The translations under genes and the position numbers were made by a program. The notes under the pieces are model-generated. The model was not told the origin of the DNA. It did no database searches and saw only the letters and a program-made list of their open reading frames with translations. Below are positions 8,739 to 18,031 of a stretch of 64,000 nucleotides of DNA, one piece after another. Source of the DNA: Fen-1301 sp963786395. GTDB lineage: Bacteria > Bacteroidota > Ignavibacteria > Ignavibacteriales > Ignavibacteriaceae. Each line of letters begins with the position of its first letter. Position 1 is the first letter of the stretch. The DNA is taken from NCBI GenBank assembly GCA_963786395.1, contig CAWAZD010000002.1, positions 1 to 64,000 of the forward strand. The letters run 5' to 3'.

Positions 8739-10487
8739 ATGGAATTCAAAGATTTAATAACTCAGAAAATAAAAGAAAATTTCGCAGGTGTACAGTTTAC
8801 TGTTCTTGAATTCAGGGGTGAACTAACGCTTACACTGAATAAAAAAGATATTGTGAATCTGAGCCGCTTTCTTAAAGATGAACCGGACCTTGCTTTTAAT
8901 TTCTGTGAGGATGTTACTGCAATAGACTGGGCACGAAGGAATCAAAGGTTTACGGTTGTCTATCATATCTTTTCAATGAAAAATTCATTTAGATTAAGAT
9001 TGAAATGTGATGTTGAAGAAGATGACTGCAATATTGATACGGTTAGCTCTGTATGGAAAACAGCCGACTGGGAAGAACGGGAAACTTATGATATGTACGG
9101 CATCCATTTTAATAACCATCCTGACTTAAGAAGAATGTACATGCCGGAGGAATTTGAATTTTATCCATTAAGGAAGGACTTTCCCATTAATGGGTATTCC
9201 CGGTTCAATACCTTTGCCCAAGAAATAATAGAGATTATGGAAAAAGTTAATAAAGAACATATCCATCCGAAAATATTAGATGCCTTGCTTGCTGATAAGG
9301 ATATTACTGTTGAGGATGCACTTGAGAATGAAATGATTCTTAATATGGGTCCTCAGCATCCGGCTACGCATGGGGTTCTTAGATTGCTTCTGCGTCTTGA
9401 TGGTGAAACAATTCTTTCCTGCGTTCCCGAACTTGGGTACCTTCATCGCGGTTACGAAAAGACTGCTGAGAATATGTCTTATTATGAATTTATTCCTCAT
9501 ACTGACAGACTTGATTATCTTGCTCCATTAGCAAACAATGTTGCCTGGGTCTTAGCGGTTGAAAAGTTAATCGGAATAGACATTCCTCCAAGGGCTCAAT
9601 ATATACGAATGTTGATATGCGAACTATCAAGGATTGCCTCACACCTGGTGGCAATTGGCGCGCTTGCAATGGATGTGGGGGCTTTAACAGTTTTCCTATG
9701 GACATTAAGGGAAAGAGAAAAAATACTAGACATTTGGGATATCCTATGCGGTGCAAGATTTACTACTTCATACACAAGGATTGGAGGAGTAGCTAATGAT
9801 GTTCAGCCGGAGGCACTCGCCAAAATAGAATGGTTTATAAATCAGTTTGATGATAACCTTGGTGAATGTGAATATCTTCTGAATAATAACAGGATATTTA
9901 TTGGCAGGCTTGAGGGGGTTGGCGTTGTATCAGGTGAGGATGCTATTCAGCTTGGATTAACCGGACCTACTTTACGTGGAAGCGGCGTTGAATATGATCT
10001 GAGAAGAAACATGCCTTATCTTTTTTATAATGATCTGGATTTTAAAGTTATCACTCATCCTGAAGGTGACTGTCTTGCACGATATTATGTCCGTGTTGAT
10101 GAATGCCGTGAAAGCGCTAAAATGGTAAAACAGATTTTAAGCAAAATGCCAAAAGGAAACATTCTTGCTAATAGTCCTAAAAAAGTACTACCGGATAAAG
10201 TTGAAATCTATTCAAAGATGGAAGAACTTATTCACGATTTTATGATTGTTAATTTCGGAATGAATCCACCGGAAGGTGAAATATATAGTGCTGTAGAAAA
10301 CCCGAAAGGGGAATTAGGATTTTATCTTGTTAGTAAGGGTGAAGGTCATCCATGGAAATGCAAGATACGTTCCCCCTCAATGGTAAATTGCCAGGGACTT
10401 CCGACCATGCTCAAAGGTCGGATGGTTTCGGATGTAGTTACAACAGTCGGAAGTATTGACCCAGTAATGGGTGAAGCAGATAAATAA
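8739..10487 (+). CDS. nuoCD: NADH-quinone oxidoreductase subunits C and D, fused
   Basis: One 582-residue chain joins the 30-kDa (NuoC) and 49-kDa (NuoD) subunits. NuoC spans about 1-165 and contains EERETYDMYGIHFNNHPDL at 112-130 and the PLRKDFP signature at 143-149. After a short linker, NuoD starts near 200 with MGPQHPATHGVLRLLLRLDG. It then shows ELGYLHRGYEK, the quinone-site helix MLICELSRIASHL, and the C-terminal PSMVNCQGLP stretch. The same fusion occurs in enterobacteria and some Bacteroidota. No frameshift is present; two separate genes are not expected here. Confidence 0.95.
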   Translation: MEFKDLITQKIKENFAGVQFTVLEFRGELTLTLNKKDIVNLSRFLKDEPDLAFNFCEDVTAIDWARRNQRFTVVYHIFSMKNSFRLRLKCDVEEDDCNIDTVSSVWKTADWEERETYDMYGIHFNNHPDLRRMYMPEEFEFYPLRKDFPINGYSRFNTFAQEIIEIMEKVNKEHIHPKILDALLADKDITVEDALENEMILNMGPQHPATHGVLRLLLRLDGETILSCVPELGYLHRGYEKTAENMSYYEFIPHTDRLDYLAPLANNVAWVLAVEKLIGIDIPPRAQYIRMLICELSRIASHLVAIGALAMDVGALTVFLWTLREREKILDIWDILCGARFTTSYTRIGGVANDVQPEALAKIEWFINQFDDNLGECEYLLNNNRIFIGRLEGVGVVSGEDAIQLGLTGPTLRGSGVEYDLRRNMPYLFYNDLDFKVITHPEGDCLARYYVRVDECRESAKMVKQILSKMPKGNILANSPKKVLPDKVEIYSKMEELIHDFMIVNFGMNPPEGEIYSAVENPKGELGFYLVSKGEGHPWKCKIRSPSMVNCQGLPTMLKGRMVSDVVTTVGSIDPVMGEADK

Positions 10488-10507
10488 TATTTGAAATAAG
10501 AAATAAA

Positions 10508-10990
10508 ATGGAATTCAAATTTTCCGAAGAGAACCTTAAACGAATAGATAAATCTATTTCCAAGTATCCTGACAAAAAAGCTGCTGTTATGGATTTGATT
10601 TATATAGGGCAGGAGCAGAATGGATGGGTTTCCGGTGAAGTTATGCACGAGGTAGCCAATACACTTGAAATGAGTCCTGAAGAAGTTTTAGGTGTTGTAA
10701 CTTTTTATACCATGTATCATCAGAAACAAATGGGGAAATATCATATCCAGGTTTGCACGAATGTATCATGCATGCTGAAAGGCAGTTATGAAATTTATGA
10801 ACGCGTAAAACAAAAACTTGGTATTGATAATATGCAGGTCACTGACGATAAACTTTTTTCACTCGAAGAAGTTGAGTGTATGGGATCCTGCGGTACAGCT
10901 CCAATGATAGCAGTAAATGAAGATTACTTTGAGAATCTTGACAAAGAAAAAACAGAACAGATTATTGAATCCTTAAAGAATAAAAATTAA
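10508..10990 (+). CDS. nuoE: NADH-quinone oxidoreductase subunit E
   Basis: The 24-kDa thioredoxin-fold subunit that holds the 2Fe-2S cluster N1a. Its four ligands are visible: Cys83 and Cys88 in QVCTNVSCML, and Cys124 and Cys128 in EVECMGSCGTAP. At 160 residues it has the usual length. It lies directly before nuoF (no gap), its physical partner in the NADH-oxidising module. The 20-base gap after nuoCD keeps it in the same operon. Confidence 0.95.
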   Translation: MEFKFSEENLKRIDKSISKYPDKKAAVMDLIYIGQEQNGWVSGEVMHEVANTLEMSPEEVLGVVTFYTMYHQKQMGKYHIQVCTNVSCMLKGSYEIYERVKQKLGIDNMQVTDDKLFSLEEVECMGSCGTAPMIAVNEDYFENLDKEKTEQIIESLKNKN

Positions 10991-12316
10991 ATGGAAAGAA
11001 TAGTTCTCCCTGAAATTAAAGATCTCCATCTTTTAGAAGTTTACCTTCAGAATGAAGGTTACAGTGCCGCAAAAAAAGCATTGTCGCAGAATCCGGAAGA
11101 GATAATTGATCAGGTTAAAAAATCGGGTCTCAGAGGAAGGGGAGGTGCTGCATTTTCTGCCGGGCTTAAATGGAGTTTTATGCCAAGAACTTCAAGCAAG
11201 CCGAAATATCTTTGTGTAAACGGGGATGAAAGTGAACCAGGTTCTTTTAAGGACAGGCAGATATTTGAGTCAAATCCGCATCAGTTGATAGAAGGAATTC
11301 TTATTGCAAGTTATGCAATTGGTGCCAAATCTGCTTATTTATATATACGGGGGGAATATCATAAATGGATCAGGCTCATGGAAAAAGCAGTAGCAGATGC
11401 ATATGAACAGGGATTTATTGGCGAAGGGATGAAAGAAAAATTCGGTAGTGAATTCTTCTGCGATATTTATATTCATAAAGGAGCCGGCGCCTATATTTGC
11501 GGTGAAGAATCTGCCCTAATGAATTCTCTTGAAGGCAAAAGAGGATATCCAAGAATTAAACCGCCATTCCCGGCCCAGAACGGTTTGTGGGGCTGCCCTA
11601 CAACTATAAATAATGTGGAAACATTGGTGAATGTGCCGCCTATTATAAATAAAGGGTGGGAATGGTTTTCAAAGATTGGCGAACCGAGACATCCGGGAAC
11701 GCTTCTCTATGGAGTTAGCGGTCACGTAAATAAACCGGGAATTCATGAACTCCCATCAGGGACTCTATTAACGGATTTAATTTATAATTATGCGGGAGGG
11801 GTACCAGGAGATAAAAAAATATTATGTGTTATTCCAGGGGGTACATCAATGCCTCCTTTGAGAGGTGATCAGCTTGAAGGAATTAAAATGGACGCGGAAT
11901 CCTTGAAAGCCTACGGTACAGCAATCGGTACAGGTGGAGTTATAGTTATGGATGAAGATACCGATCTGGTAAAAGTTCTTGCCAGGATTGCAAAATTTTA
12001 TTATCATGAAAGCTGCGGTCAGTGTACGCCTTGCAGGGAAGGTACCGGCTGGATGCTTAAAATTCTTAACCGGATGGTGAAAGGCGAAGGTACATCACAT
12101 GACCTCGATCTTCTGATTTCAGTGGCAAATAATATAGAAGGGAATACGATCTGCGCACTTGGTGAAGCAGCAGCCTGGCCGGTAAAATTCATGATCACAA
12201 GGTTCCGCGATTATTTTGAACAGAGAGTTAAACATGAAGTCGATCTTCCTGTCCCGAACACTGTCCATTCCATGCGAAACACTAAAATTCCCTTAGGTGA
12301 TTTAAAGATTACCTGA
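10991..12316 (+). CDS. nuoF: NADH-quinone oxidoreductase subunit F
   Basis: The 51-kDa subunit that binds NADH and FMN and takes the first hydride. GRGGAAFSAG at 49-58 and NGDESEPG at 77-84 form the FMN/NADH site. GAGAYICGEESALMNSLEG (about 164-182) is the NADH loop. Cys342, Cys345 and Cys348 in SCGQCTPC plus Cys388 in NTICALGE hold cluster N3. Length 441 is normal. It is the last nuo gene here: nuoG, normally next, is absent, and an unrelated helicase follows with its own promoter. Confidence 0.96.
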   Translation: MERIVLPEIKDLHLLEVYLQNEGYSAAKKALSQNPEEIIDQVKKSGLRGRGGAAFSAGLKWSFMPRTSSKPKYLCVNGDESEPGSFKDRQIFESNPHQLIEGILIASYAIGAKSAYLYIRGEYHKWIRLMEKAVADAYEQGFIGEGMKEKFGSEFFCDIYIHKGAGAYICGEESALMNSLEGKRGYPRIKPPFPAQNGLWGCPTTINNVETLVNVPPIINKGWEWFSKIGEPRHPGTLLYGVSGHVNKPGIHELPSGTLLTDLIYNYAGGVPGDKKILCVIPGGTSMPPLRGDQLEGIKMDAESLKAYGTAIGTGGVIVMDEDTDLVKVLARIAKFYYHESCGQCTPCREGTGWMLKILNRMVKGEGTSHDLDLLISVANNIEGNTICALGEAAAWPVKFMITRFRDYFEQRVKHEVDLPVPNTVHSMRNTKIPLGDLKIT

Positions 12317-12363
12317 TAAATTACCTTCCATTAGAAAATCAGTAAAATATCCTGATTCCTTCC

Positions 12364-12395
12364 TTTAAATTCCGTTCCCAATTGCCTATATTTGC
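12364..12395 (+). promoter_or_regulatory. Bacteroidota-type promoter for the helicase gene
   Basis: TATATTTGC at 12387-12395 is a consensus -7 box. TTTA at 12364-12367 sits 19 bases upstream at the -33 position. The ATG at 12416 is 21 bases downstream. This separates the helicase transcript from the nuo operon. Confidence 0.65.
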
Positions 12396-12415
12396 ACATC
12401 AAAAATTTGGGTTAT

Positions 12416-14602
12416 ATGTTAAGTATAAAGTCATTAAACAGCGAGCAAAAAAGAGCCGTTGAGACAATCGATGGCCCTGTAATGATTGTAGCCGGTGCAG
12501 GATCAGGTAAGACCAAAGTCTTGACTTACAAAGTAGCATATTTATTAGATAAGGGAGTGGATCCGGAAAGCATTCTTGCTTTAACTTTTACCAACAAAGC
12601 AGCCAACGAAATGAAAGAAAGAATTAAAAAGTTGGTTGGTTCTAAAGCAGATGCTATCTGGATGGGCACTTTTCATTCTATTTTCGCAAGAATTTTAAGG
12701 ATTGAAGCCAAAAGCCTAAATTATGAAAGAAATTTCTCAATTTATGATGCGGAAGATTCATCCTCTCTTGTATCAAATATTATTTCTAATCTCAATATTG
12801 AATTAGAAGGTATTACAACAAACAATGTTAAGCACAGGATAAGTTTCCTTAAAAACCATATGATCATGCCCCCTGAATTCAGGCAGCACCATATGAAGAA
12901 TCCTATTATTGATGAAAAAATAGCGGATATTTATAAAGAGTATCAGATACGTCTTAAAGAAAATAATGCTATGGACTTTGAAGACCTGCTTCTTAAACCA
13001 TGCGAATTATTCAAAGATAATCCGAAGATCCACCAGAAATACAAAAAAAGATTTGAATATCTGCTGGTAGATGAATTCCAGGATACAAACAAAGCTCAAT
13101 ACGAACTGCTAAAAATGCTTGCCCCTAAAGACGGGAACATAGCGGTTGTAGGAGATGATGCACAAAGTATCTACAGCTGGCGCGGAGCTACAATTGAAAA
13201 TATGCTGAGCTTTGAGAAGGATTTTCCTAAATTCAAGGTTTTCAAACTGGAACAGAATTACAGATCAACAAAATCCATTCTTCAGGCTGCTGATTCTGTT
13301 ATAAAGAGAAACCAGTCACAGATATTAAAAACTTTATGGACAGAAAACAATGACGGCGAACTTCTAACTCTGATAAAATGTTCCGATGAGAAAGATGAAG
13401 CTTACCAGATTTCCAAATCAATAAAATCTGAAATTACTAAAAGAAAACTCTCCTTAAATGATATTGCAATTTTATATAGAACCAATGCACAATCACGGGC
13501 TATTGAAGATATTTTCAGAAGAGAAAAAATTCCGTATATAATTATTGGCGGTGTTGAGTTTTACAGGAGAAAGGAAGTTAAAGATGTTCTAGCTTACATG
13601 CGTGTAATATCCAACCAGAATGATGAAGAAAGTTTGTTGAGAATAATGAATTTCCCTCAGCGGGGTATTGGTAATACAACTATCAAGCGTATGACTGCTT
13701 TCGCCAGAAAACATAATATCACAATGTTTGATACTATGTCAAGAGTTTTCGAAGTTATTGATATTAAAGAAAGAATTCAGAAGAACGTAAAAGGATTCAA
13801 AGTTCTGCTCGACAAATATATCGGAATCAAGAATCAACTTTCTCCCGGGGAGCTTTCACGTGCATTGCTTGATGAACTTGGAATACTGAGAATGTTTAAG
13901 GAGGAAAATACCTCTGAATCACTTGAGCGTATGGAAAATATTAATGGTCTTCTTGCCGACATCAGTGAATATTGCGCAAAGAATAAGACTACTACTCTTG
14001 AGCAGTTTCTAGAAGAAGTCTCACTGATTTCCGATGTTGATAAATATGATGATGGTAAAAATGCTGTTACGCTTCTTACTATCCATAGTGCCAAAGGGCT
14101 GGAGTTTCCGGTTGTATTTGTTACCGGTTGTGAGGAGGATATATTTCCGCTCTCAAATAAATTCAGCAGTGATGCATCTCTTGAAGAAGAGAGAAGATTG
14201 TTTTATGTTGCACTTACAAGAGCAAAAGTAAAAGTATATCTTTCGCATGCACGCAGCCGGTATCGTTTTGGCGAAGTTGCATATCAGAGCAGGTCAAGAT
14301 TTATTGATGAGATTGAACCTTCACTGGTTGATGAGATCAACGGAGGTCTTGGGAGGAAATCTGCAGTAAGGAAATCGAAAAAGGAAATTTACTATGAGTA
14401 CTTTGAAAACGTTGAATATGTTGATTTTGACCATGACAATAAAACAATAAGACCAGGCAGCCGGGTGATGCATGAAAAATTCGGTCTTGGCAAGGTAACG
14501 TTTGTAGCAGGTACCGGAGATATGCAGAAAGCTACAGTTGTATTTGAGGGTAATAATGTTAAGCAGCTTATGCTTAAATTTGCAAAACTTAAGGTTTTAT
14601 AA
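12416..14602 (+). CDS. pcrA: UvrD/PcrA-type DNA helicase
   Basis: A superfamily 1A 3'-5' helicase used in nucleotide excision repair, mismatch repair and removal of proteins from DNA. Motifs seen are the Q-motif LNSEQKRAVE, Walker A GAGSGKT (27-33), GTFHSIFARILR (Ib), DEFQDTNKAQYELL (motif II), GDDAQSIYSWRGA (III), LEQNYRSTKSIL (IV), VTLLTIHSAKGLEFPVVF (V) and VALTRAK (VI). The C-terminal PGSRVMHEKFGLGKV resembles the PcrA C-terminal tudor-like domain. The in-frame TTG at 12392 lies inside the promoter, so ATG 12416 is taken (728 residues). Whether to call it pcrA or uvrD is a matter of naming. Confidence 0.92.
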   Translation: MLSIKSLNSEQKRAVETIDGPVMIVAGAGSGKTKVLTYKVAYLLDKGVDPESILALTFTNKAANEMKERIKKLVGSKADAIWMGTFHSIFARILRIEAKSLNYERNFSIYDAEDSSSLVSNIISNLNIELEGITTNNVKHRISFLKNHMIMPPEFRQHHMKNPIIDEKIADIYKEYQIRLKENNAMDFEDLLLKPCELFKDNPKIHQKYKKRFEYLLVDEFQDTNKAQYELLKMLAPKDGNIAVVGDDAQSIYSWRGATIENMLSFEKDFPKFKVFKLEQNYRSTKSILQAADSVIKRNQSQILKTLWTENNDGELLTLIKCSDEKDEAYQISKSIKSEITKRKLSLNDIAILYRTNAQSRAIEDIFRREKIPYIIIGGVEFYRRKEVKDVLAYMRVISNQNDEESLLRIMNFPQRGIGNTTIKRMTAFARKHNITMFDTMSRVFEVIDIKERIQKNVKGFKVLLDKYIGIKNQLSPGELSRALLDELGILRMFKEENTSESLERMENINGLLADISEYCAKNKTTTLEQFLEEVSLISDVDKYDDGKNAVTLLTIHSAKGLEFPVVFVTGCEEDIFPLSNKFSSDASLEEERRLFYVALTRAKVKVYLSHARSRYRFGEVAYQSRSRFIDEIEPSLVDEINGGLGRKSAVRKSKKEIYYEYFENVEYVDFDHDNKTIRPGSRVMHEKFGLGKVTFVAGTGDMQKATVVFEGNNVKQLMLKFAKLKVL

Positions 14603-14671
14603 CCTTCAGTGAATTTGAAATTTACATCCGTTCATATAAATACTTTTAATGAATAAGAAGGAGATGAAGAA

Positions 14672-16054
14672 ATGTCAAATGCACCTAAAAGATTAGCAAT
14701 ATTAGTCGGCGGAGGACCCGCACCGGGGATCAATTCTGTCATCGGTGCAATTACAATTCGTGCCGCACTTGATGGTGTTGAAGTTGTTGGCATTAAAGAT
14801 GGGTTTCAATGGATTATGGAAGGCGACATTAGTCATACCAAAGCGCTCGATATCCATAATGTAAGCAGGATCCATTTCAGGGGTGGATCCTATATTGGTA
14901 TTGCACGAAATAATCCTACCAAAGATAAAAAGCATCTCGAAAATACTGTTACTTCTCTTCTAAGATTAAATGTTGATAAACTCATTACTATTGGCGGTGA
15001 TGATACAGCATTTAGCGCCCTAAAAGTTGACGAAATGGCAGATGGCAGAATCCGTGTTGTACATGTGCCAAAAACTATTGACAACGATCTTGATTTACCT
15101 TGGGGAATACCTACTTTCGGATTTCAGACAGCAAGGCACATTGGTGTTGGCATTGTTCAGAATCTTATGGTTGATGCCCAGACAACTTCACGCTGGTATT
15201 TTGTTGTTTCAATGGGCAGGAAAGCTGGGCACCTTGCATTAGGTATTGGAAAAGCTACGGGATCTACAATAACTCTTATACCTGAAGAATTTCCCGGACC
15301 TGTTGTTAAATTTTCTCAGATAGTGGATGTCCTTGTTGGCGCAATTATAAAACGCCTCAGTTACGGGAGAACCGATGGGGTTGCTGTTCTGGCTGAAGGA
15401 CTTGTTGAACATCTTACGCCTGAAGATCTTGATTCACTAGTTAACGTTGAACGGGATGCACATAATAATATAAGAATTGCTGAAATAAATTTCGGTGAGA
15501 TTCTTAAATATAAAGTTCTTGAAAGACTCCGCGAATTCAATCTTAAAGTTACAATTGTTGCCAAAAATATCGGGTATGAATTAAGATGTGCAGACCCGAT
15601 TCCCTACGATATAGAATATACAAGGGATCTCGGTTTTTCTGCATGTCAGTTTATTCTTCACGGGGGAACAGGCGCAATGGTTTCTATCCAGAATGGCCGT
15701 TTTGTTCCACTTTATTTTAAAGATATACTTGACCCCGTTACCAAAAAAACAAAAATCAGAATGGTCGATCCGTCTTCTGAATCCTTTTATATTGCAAGGC
15801 GATATATGTTAAGATTGAGTAAGGCGGATTTTGAAGACCCGTATGAACTGGCGAAATATGCAGTAACCTGTGGAATTTCCCTTGATGAATTCAGGAAACA
15901 ATTCTTTTATCTGATTGAAAAGGACCTTCTCTATAAGAACCTAAATGAAGGTAAAATACCTCTAGCCGCAATGGATAATAATGAATCCAATATTCCAGTA
16001 TTGAAAACGGTTCCCAAAAATGAGGATGACAACGGAAACGGAATTATTATGTAA
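14672..16054 (+). CDS. 6-phosphofructokinase, probably PPi-type
   Basis: Phosphorylates fructose 6-phosphate in glycolysis. GGGPAPGIN at 13-21 is the nucleotide-site loop, PKTIDNDL at 133-140 is the catalytic segment, and VSMGRKAGHLALGIG binds sugar phosphate. The position that is Gly in ATP-dependent enzymes (GGDGS) is Asp here (GGDDT, 108-112), and Lys134 precedes the TIDND motif. Both are features of pyrophosphate-dependent enzymes, which work reversibly. The length of 460 exceeds the ~320 of bacterial ATP-PFK. A clear Shine-Dalgarno (AAGGAGATGAAGAA) precedes ATG 14672. Donor specificity is inferred, not proven. Confidence 0.88.
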   Translation: MSNAPKRLAILVGGGPAPGINSVIGAITIRAALDGVEVVGIKDGFQWIMEGDISHTKALDIHNVSRIHFRGGSYIGIARNNPTKDKKHLENTVTSLLRLNVDKLITIGGDDTAFSALKVDEMADGRIRVVHVPKTIDNDLDLPWGIPTFGFQTARHIGVGIVQNLMVDAQTTSRWYFVVSMGRKAGHLALGIGKATGSTITLIPEEFPGPVVKFSQIVDVLVGAIIKRLSYGRTDGVAVLAEGLVEHLTPEDLDSLVNVERDAHNNIRIAEINFGEILKYKVLERLREFNLKVTIVAKNIGYELRCADPIPYDIEYTRDLGFSACQFILHGGTGAMVSIQNGRFVPLYFKDILDPVTKKTKIRMVDPSSESFYIARRYMLRLSKADFEDPYELAKYAVTCGISLDEFRKQFFYLIEKDLLYKNLNEGKIPLAAMDNNESNIPVLKTVPKNEDDNGNGIIM

Positions 16055-16141
16055 ACCGACATAATGTATCTAATCTCATAGTATTTCGTTAAAATTCGTG
16101 TAATTTAGGGGTATTATAGTTTAGGTTTCAGGTATTACCTG

Positions 16142-16173
16142 ATTGCCATAGACAGTAATATAGAATACTTTTG
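16142..16173 (+). promoter_or_regulatory. Bacteroidota-type promoter for the receiver-domain gene
   Basis: TACTTTTG at 16166-16173 fits TAnnTTTG. ATTG at 16142-16145 lies 20 bases upstream. The ATG at 16198 is 24 bases downstream. Confidence 0.5.
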
Positions 16174-16197
16174 AATAGTAAATAAATATTACTTAGT

Positions 16198-16566
16198 ATG
16201 GATAAAATAAAAATTTTAATAGTTGATGATAACTTCAGGTTCATTAAATCAGCTGTAAATTTCATTAGCCTAAATGATGAAATGGAAGTTATTGGTGGAG
16301 CAATTTCAGGGGATATTGCCCTTGGTATGATCCAGGAGAACAAACCGGATCTCGTTTTACTTGATCTTGCTCTTACGAATGAAAACGGGATTGGAATATT
16401 GAAGACCATCAAAACCTCACCCGACCACCCTAAAGTTGTAATAGTCTCAATTCAGGATGATATTTTCTATAAGAATTTATCAATGGAATCCGGAGCCGAC
16501 GGATATGTCTCTAAGTCAGATTTCGGCGAAAAGATTATCCCTCTTATACATTGTCTGTTTAATTAA
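16198..16566 (+). CDS. Stand-alone response regulator receiver domain (CheY-like)
   Basis: At 122 residues this is only a receiver domain. The acidic pocket Asp10-Asp11 (ILIVDDN), the phosphorylation site Asp56 (VLLDLAL), Ser84 (VIVSIQDD) and Lys106 (GYVSKSD) are all in place, so it should accept phosphate from a histidine kinase. No output domain is attached, so it must act by binding a partner or as a relay. No kinase gene lies nearby. It sits alone between phosphofructokinase and a purine permease, with its own promoter. Confidence 0.88.
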   Translation: MDKIKILIVDDNFRFIKSAVNFISLNDEMEVIGGAISGDIALGMIQENKPDLVLLDLALTNENGIGILKTIKTSPDHPKVVIVSIQDDIFYKNLSMESGADGYVSKSDFGEKIIPLIHCLFN

Positions 16567-16701
16567 TTAAACTTTTTGTTAGTCTATCGTAGAGCTTACC
16601 CCCCTCGACTCGTTGAGCAGGAATCCTTGCATATTAGTCATCACTGCTTTTCTTTACTCAGAATTGTTTATTTTTAATGAATATACATTCTGATATTTAA
16701 T

Positions 16702-18027
16702 ATGATTGCTGAATATTTCAGGTTCGGGGAGAATAAAACTGATTTTAAAACAGAAGTAATTGCCGGGATTACAACCTTTCTGGCAGCAATGTATATCATT
16801 ATCGTTAACCCTTCAATCTTAAGCAAATGCGGCATGCCGTTTAACGGTGTACTGACTGCAACTGTGCTTGTTTCACTTTTTAGCACTCTCATGATGGGCT
16901 TGTATGCCCGGAACCCGATACTTGTTGCTCCGGGTATGGGATTAAATGCATTCTTTACTTTCTCTGTTGTTCTGGGAATGGGAGTAAAATGGGAAACTGC
17001 CCTTGGTGCCGTATTCTGGGCAGGGATTATATTCCTTTTATTATCAGTATTTAATGTCAGAACATTAATTGTAAAAGCTATACCTAAACAATTACGTTAT
17101 GCGGTTGCCGCGGGAATTGGTCTCTTTATTTCATTGATTGGTTTTGTGAATGCAAAGTTTCTTATTGCAAGCCCCGCTACCATAATTCAGATTGGTAAAA
17201 TGGATGCTGTTACTATTACATTCATTGCCGGATTAATGATAACTGCTTTACTTGTTATGAAAAAAGTAAAAGGGGCTTTGATTGCGGGTATAATTATTAC
17301 AACCCTAATCTCTATTCCGATTGGAAGATTATATGGTGATGCTTCTGTTTTTAATTCCGGTTCTCCGCAGCTTGTGTCATGGAAGGGTTTGGTAGCATAT
17401 CCTGATTTTAGTCTGATTATGAGACTTGATTTAATTGGTTCGTTAAAATTCTCACTCTTCCCGGTAATATTTGCAATTCTATTTACCGATATGTTCGATA
17501 GTCTTTCTACATTTGTTGGAGTTGCCGAAGCTGCCAATTTAATTGACAAGAATGGTGAGCCAAGGAATATAAAAGAATCACTTATAGTTGATGCATTTGC
17601 AACCACAGTTGCGGGTTTGCTGGGTTCAAGTGCGGGAACTGCTTATATTGAATCCGCCGCCGGAATTGAAGAAGGTGGCAGAACAGGTTTCACGGCAGTT
17701 ATAGCCGGGCTGTTATTTCTTCCTTTTGTTTTCTTATCTCCTCTGCTTTCTGTTATTCCTTCAATTGCAACATCACCGGCACTGGTTCTTGTCGGGGTAT
17801 TTATGATCAAACCTGTTCTTAAAATTAATTGGACTCAGATTGATGATGCTGTTCCTGCCTTCCTGGCACTAATTCTTATTCCGTTTACTTATTCAATTAC
17901 GCAGGGGATAATATGGGGATTTTTAAGTTGGACAATAATTAAGATTTTTATGGGCAAAAGAAATGAAATCTCTCCTGCGCTGGTTGTCATTGACATTTTT
18001 TCCATTCTTGCTCTAATTTACCGTTAA
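16702..18027 (+). CDS. NCS2-family purine permease (AzgA-like)
   Basis: Proton-coupled uptake of purine bases (adenine, guanine or hypoxanthine) across the inner membrane. The N-terminal TEVIAGITTFLAAMYIIIVN, the NPILVAPGMGLNAFF motif (about 73-87), FAILFTDMFDSLSTFVGVAE (about 254-273) and GSSAGTAYIESAAGIEEGGR (about 308-327) are signatures of the AzgA subgroup of nucleobase transporters. About a dozen hydrophobic segments fill the 441 residues. The substrate cannot be fixed from sequence. dinB follows after 4 bases, so the two are likely cotranscribed. Confidence 0.9.
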   Translation: MIAEYFRFGENKTDFKTEVIAGITTFLAAMYIIIVNPSILSKCGMPFNGVLTATVLVSLFSTLMMGLYARNPILVAPGMGLNAFFTFSVVLGMGVKWETALGAVFWAGIIFLLLSVFNVRTLIVKAIPKQLRYAVAAGIGLFISLIGFVNAKFLIASPATIIQIGKMDAVTITFIAGLMITALLVMKKVKGALIAGIIITTLISIPIGRLYGDASVFNSGSPQLVSWKGLVAYPDFSLIMRLDLIGSLKFSLFPVIFAILFTDMFDSLSTFVGVAEAANLIDKNGEPRNIKESLIVDAFATTVAGLLGSSAGTAYIESAAGIEEGGRTGFTAVIAGLLFLPFVFLSPLLSVIPSIATSPALVLVGVFMIKPVLKINWTQIDDAVPAFLALILIPFTYSITQGIIWGFLSWTIIKIFMGKRNEISPALVVIDIFSILALIYR

Positions 18028-18031
18028 GTCT

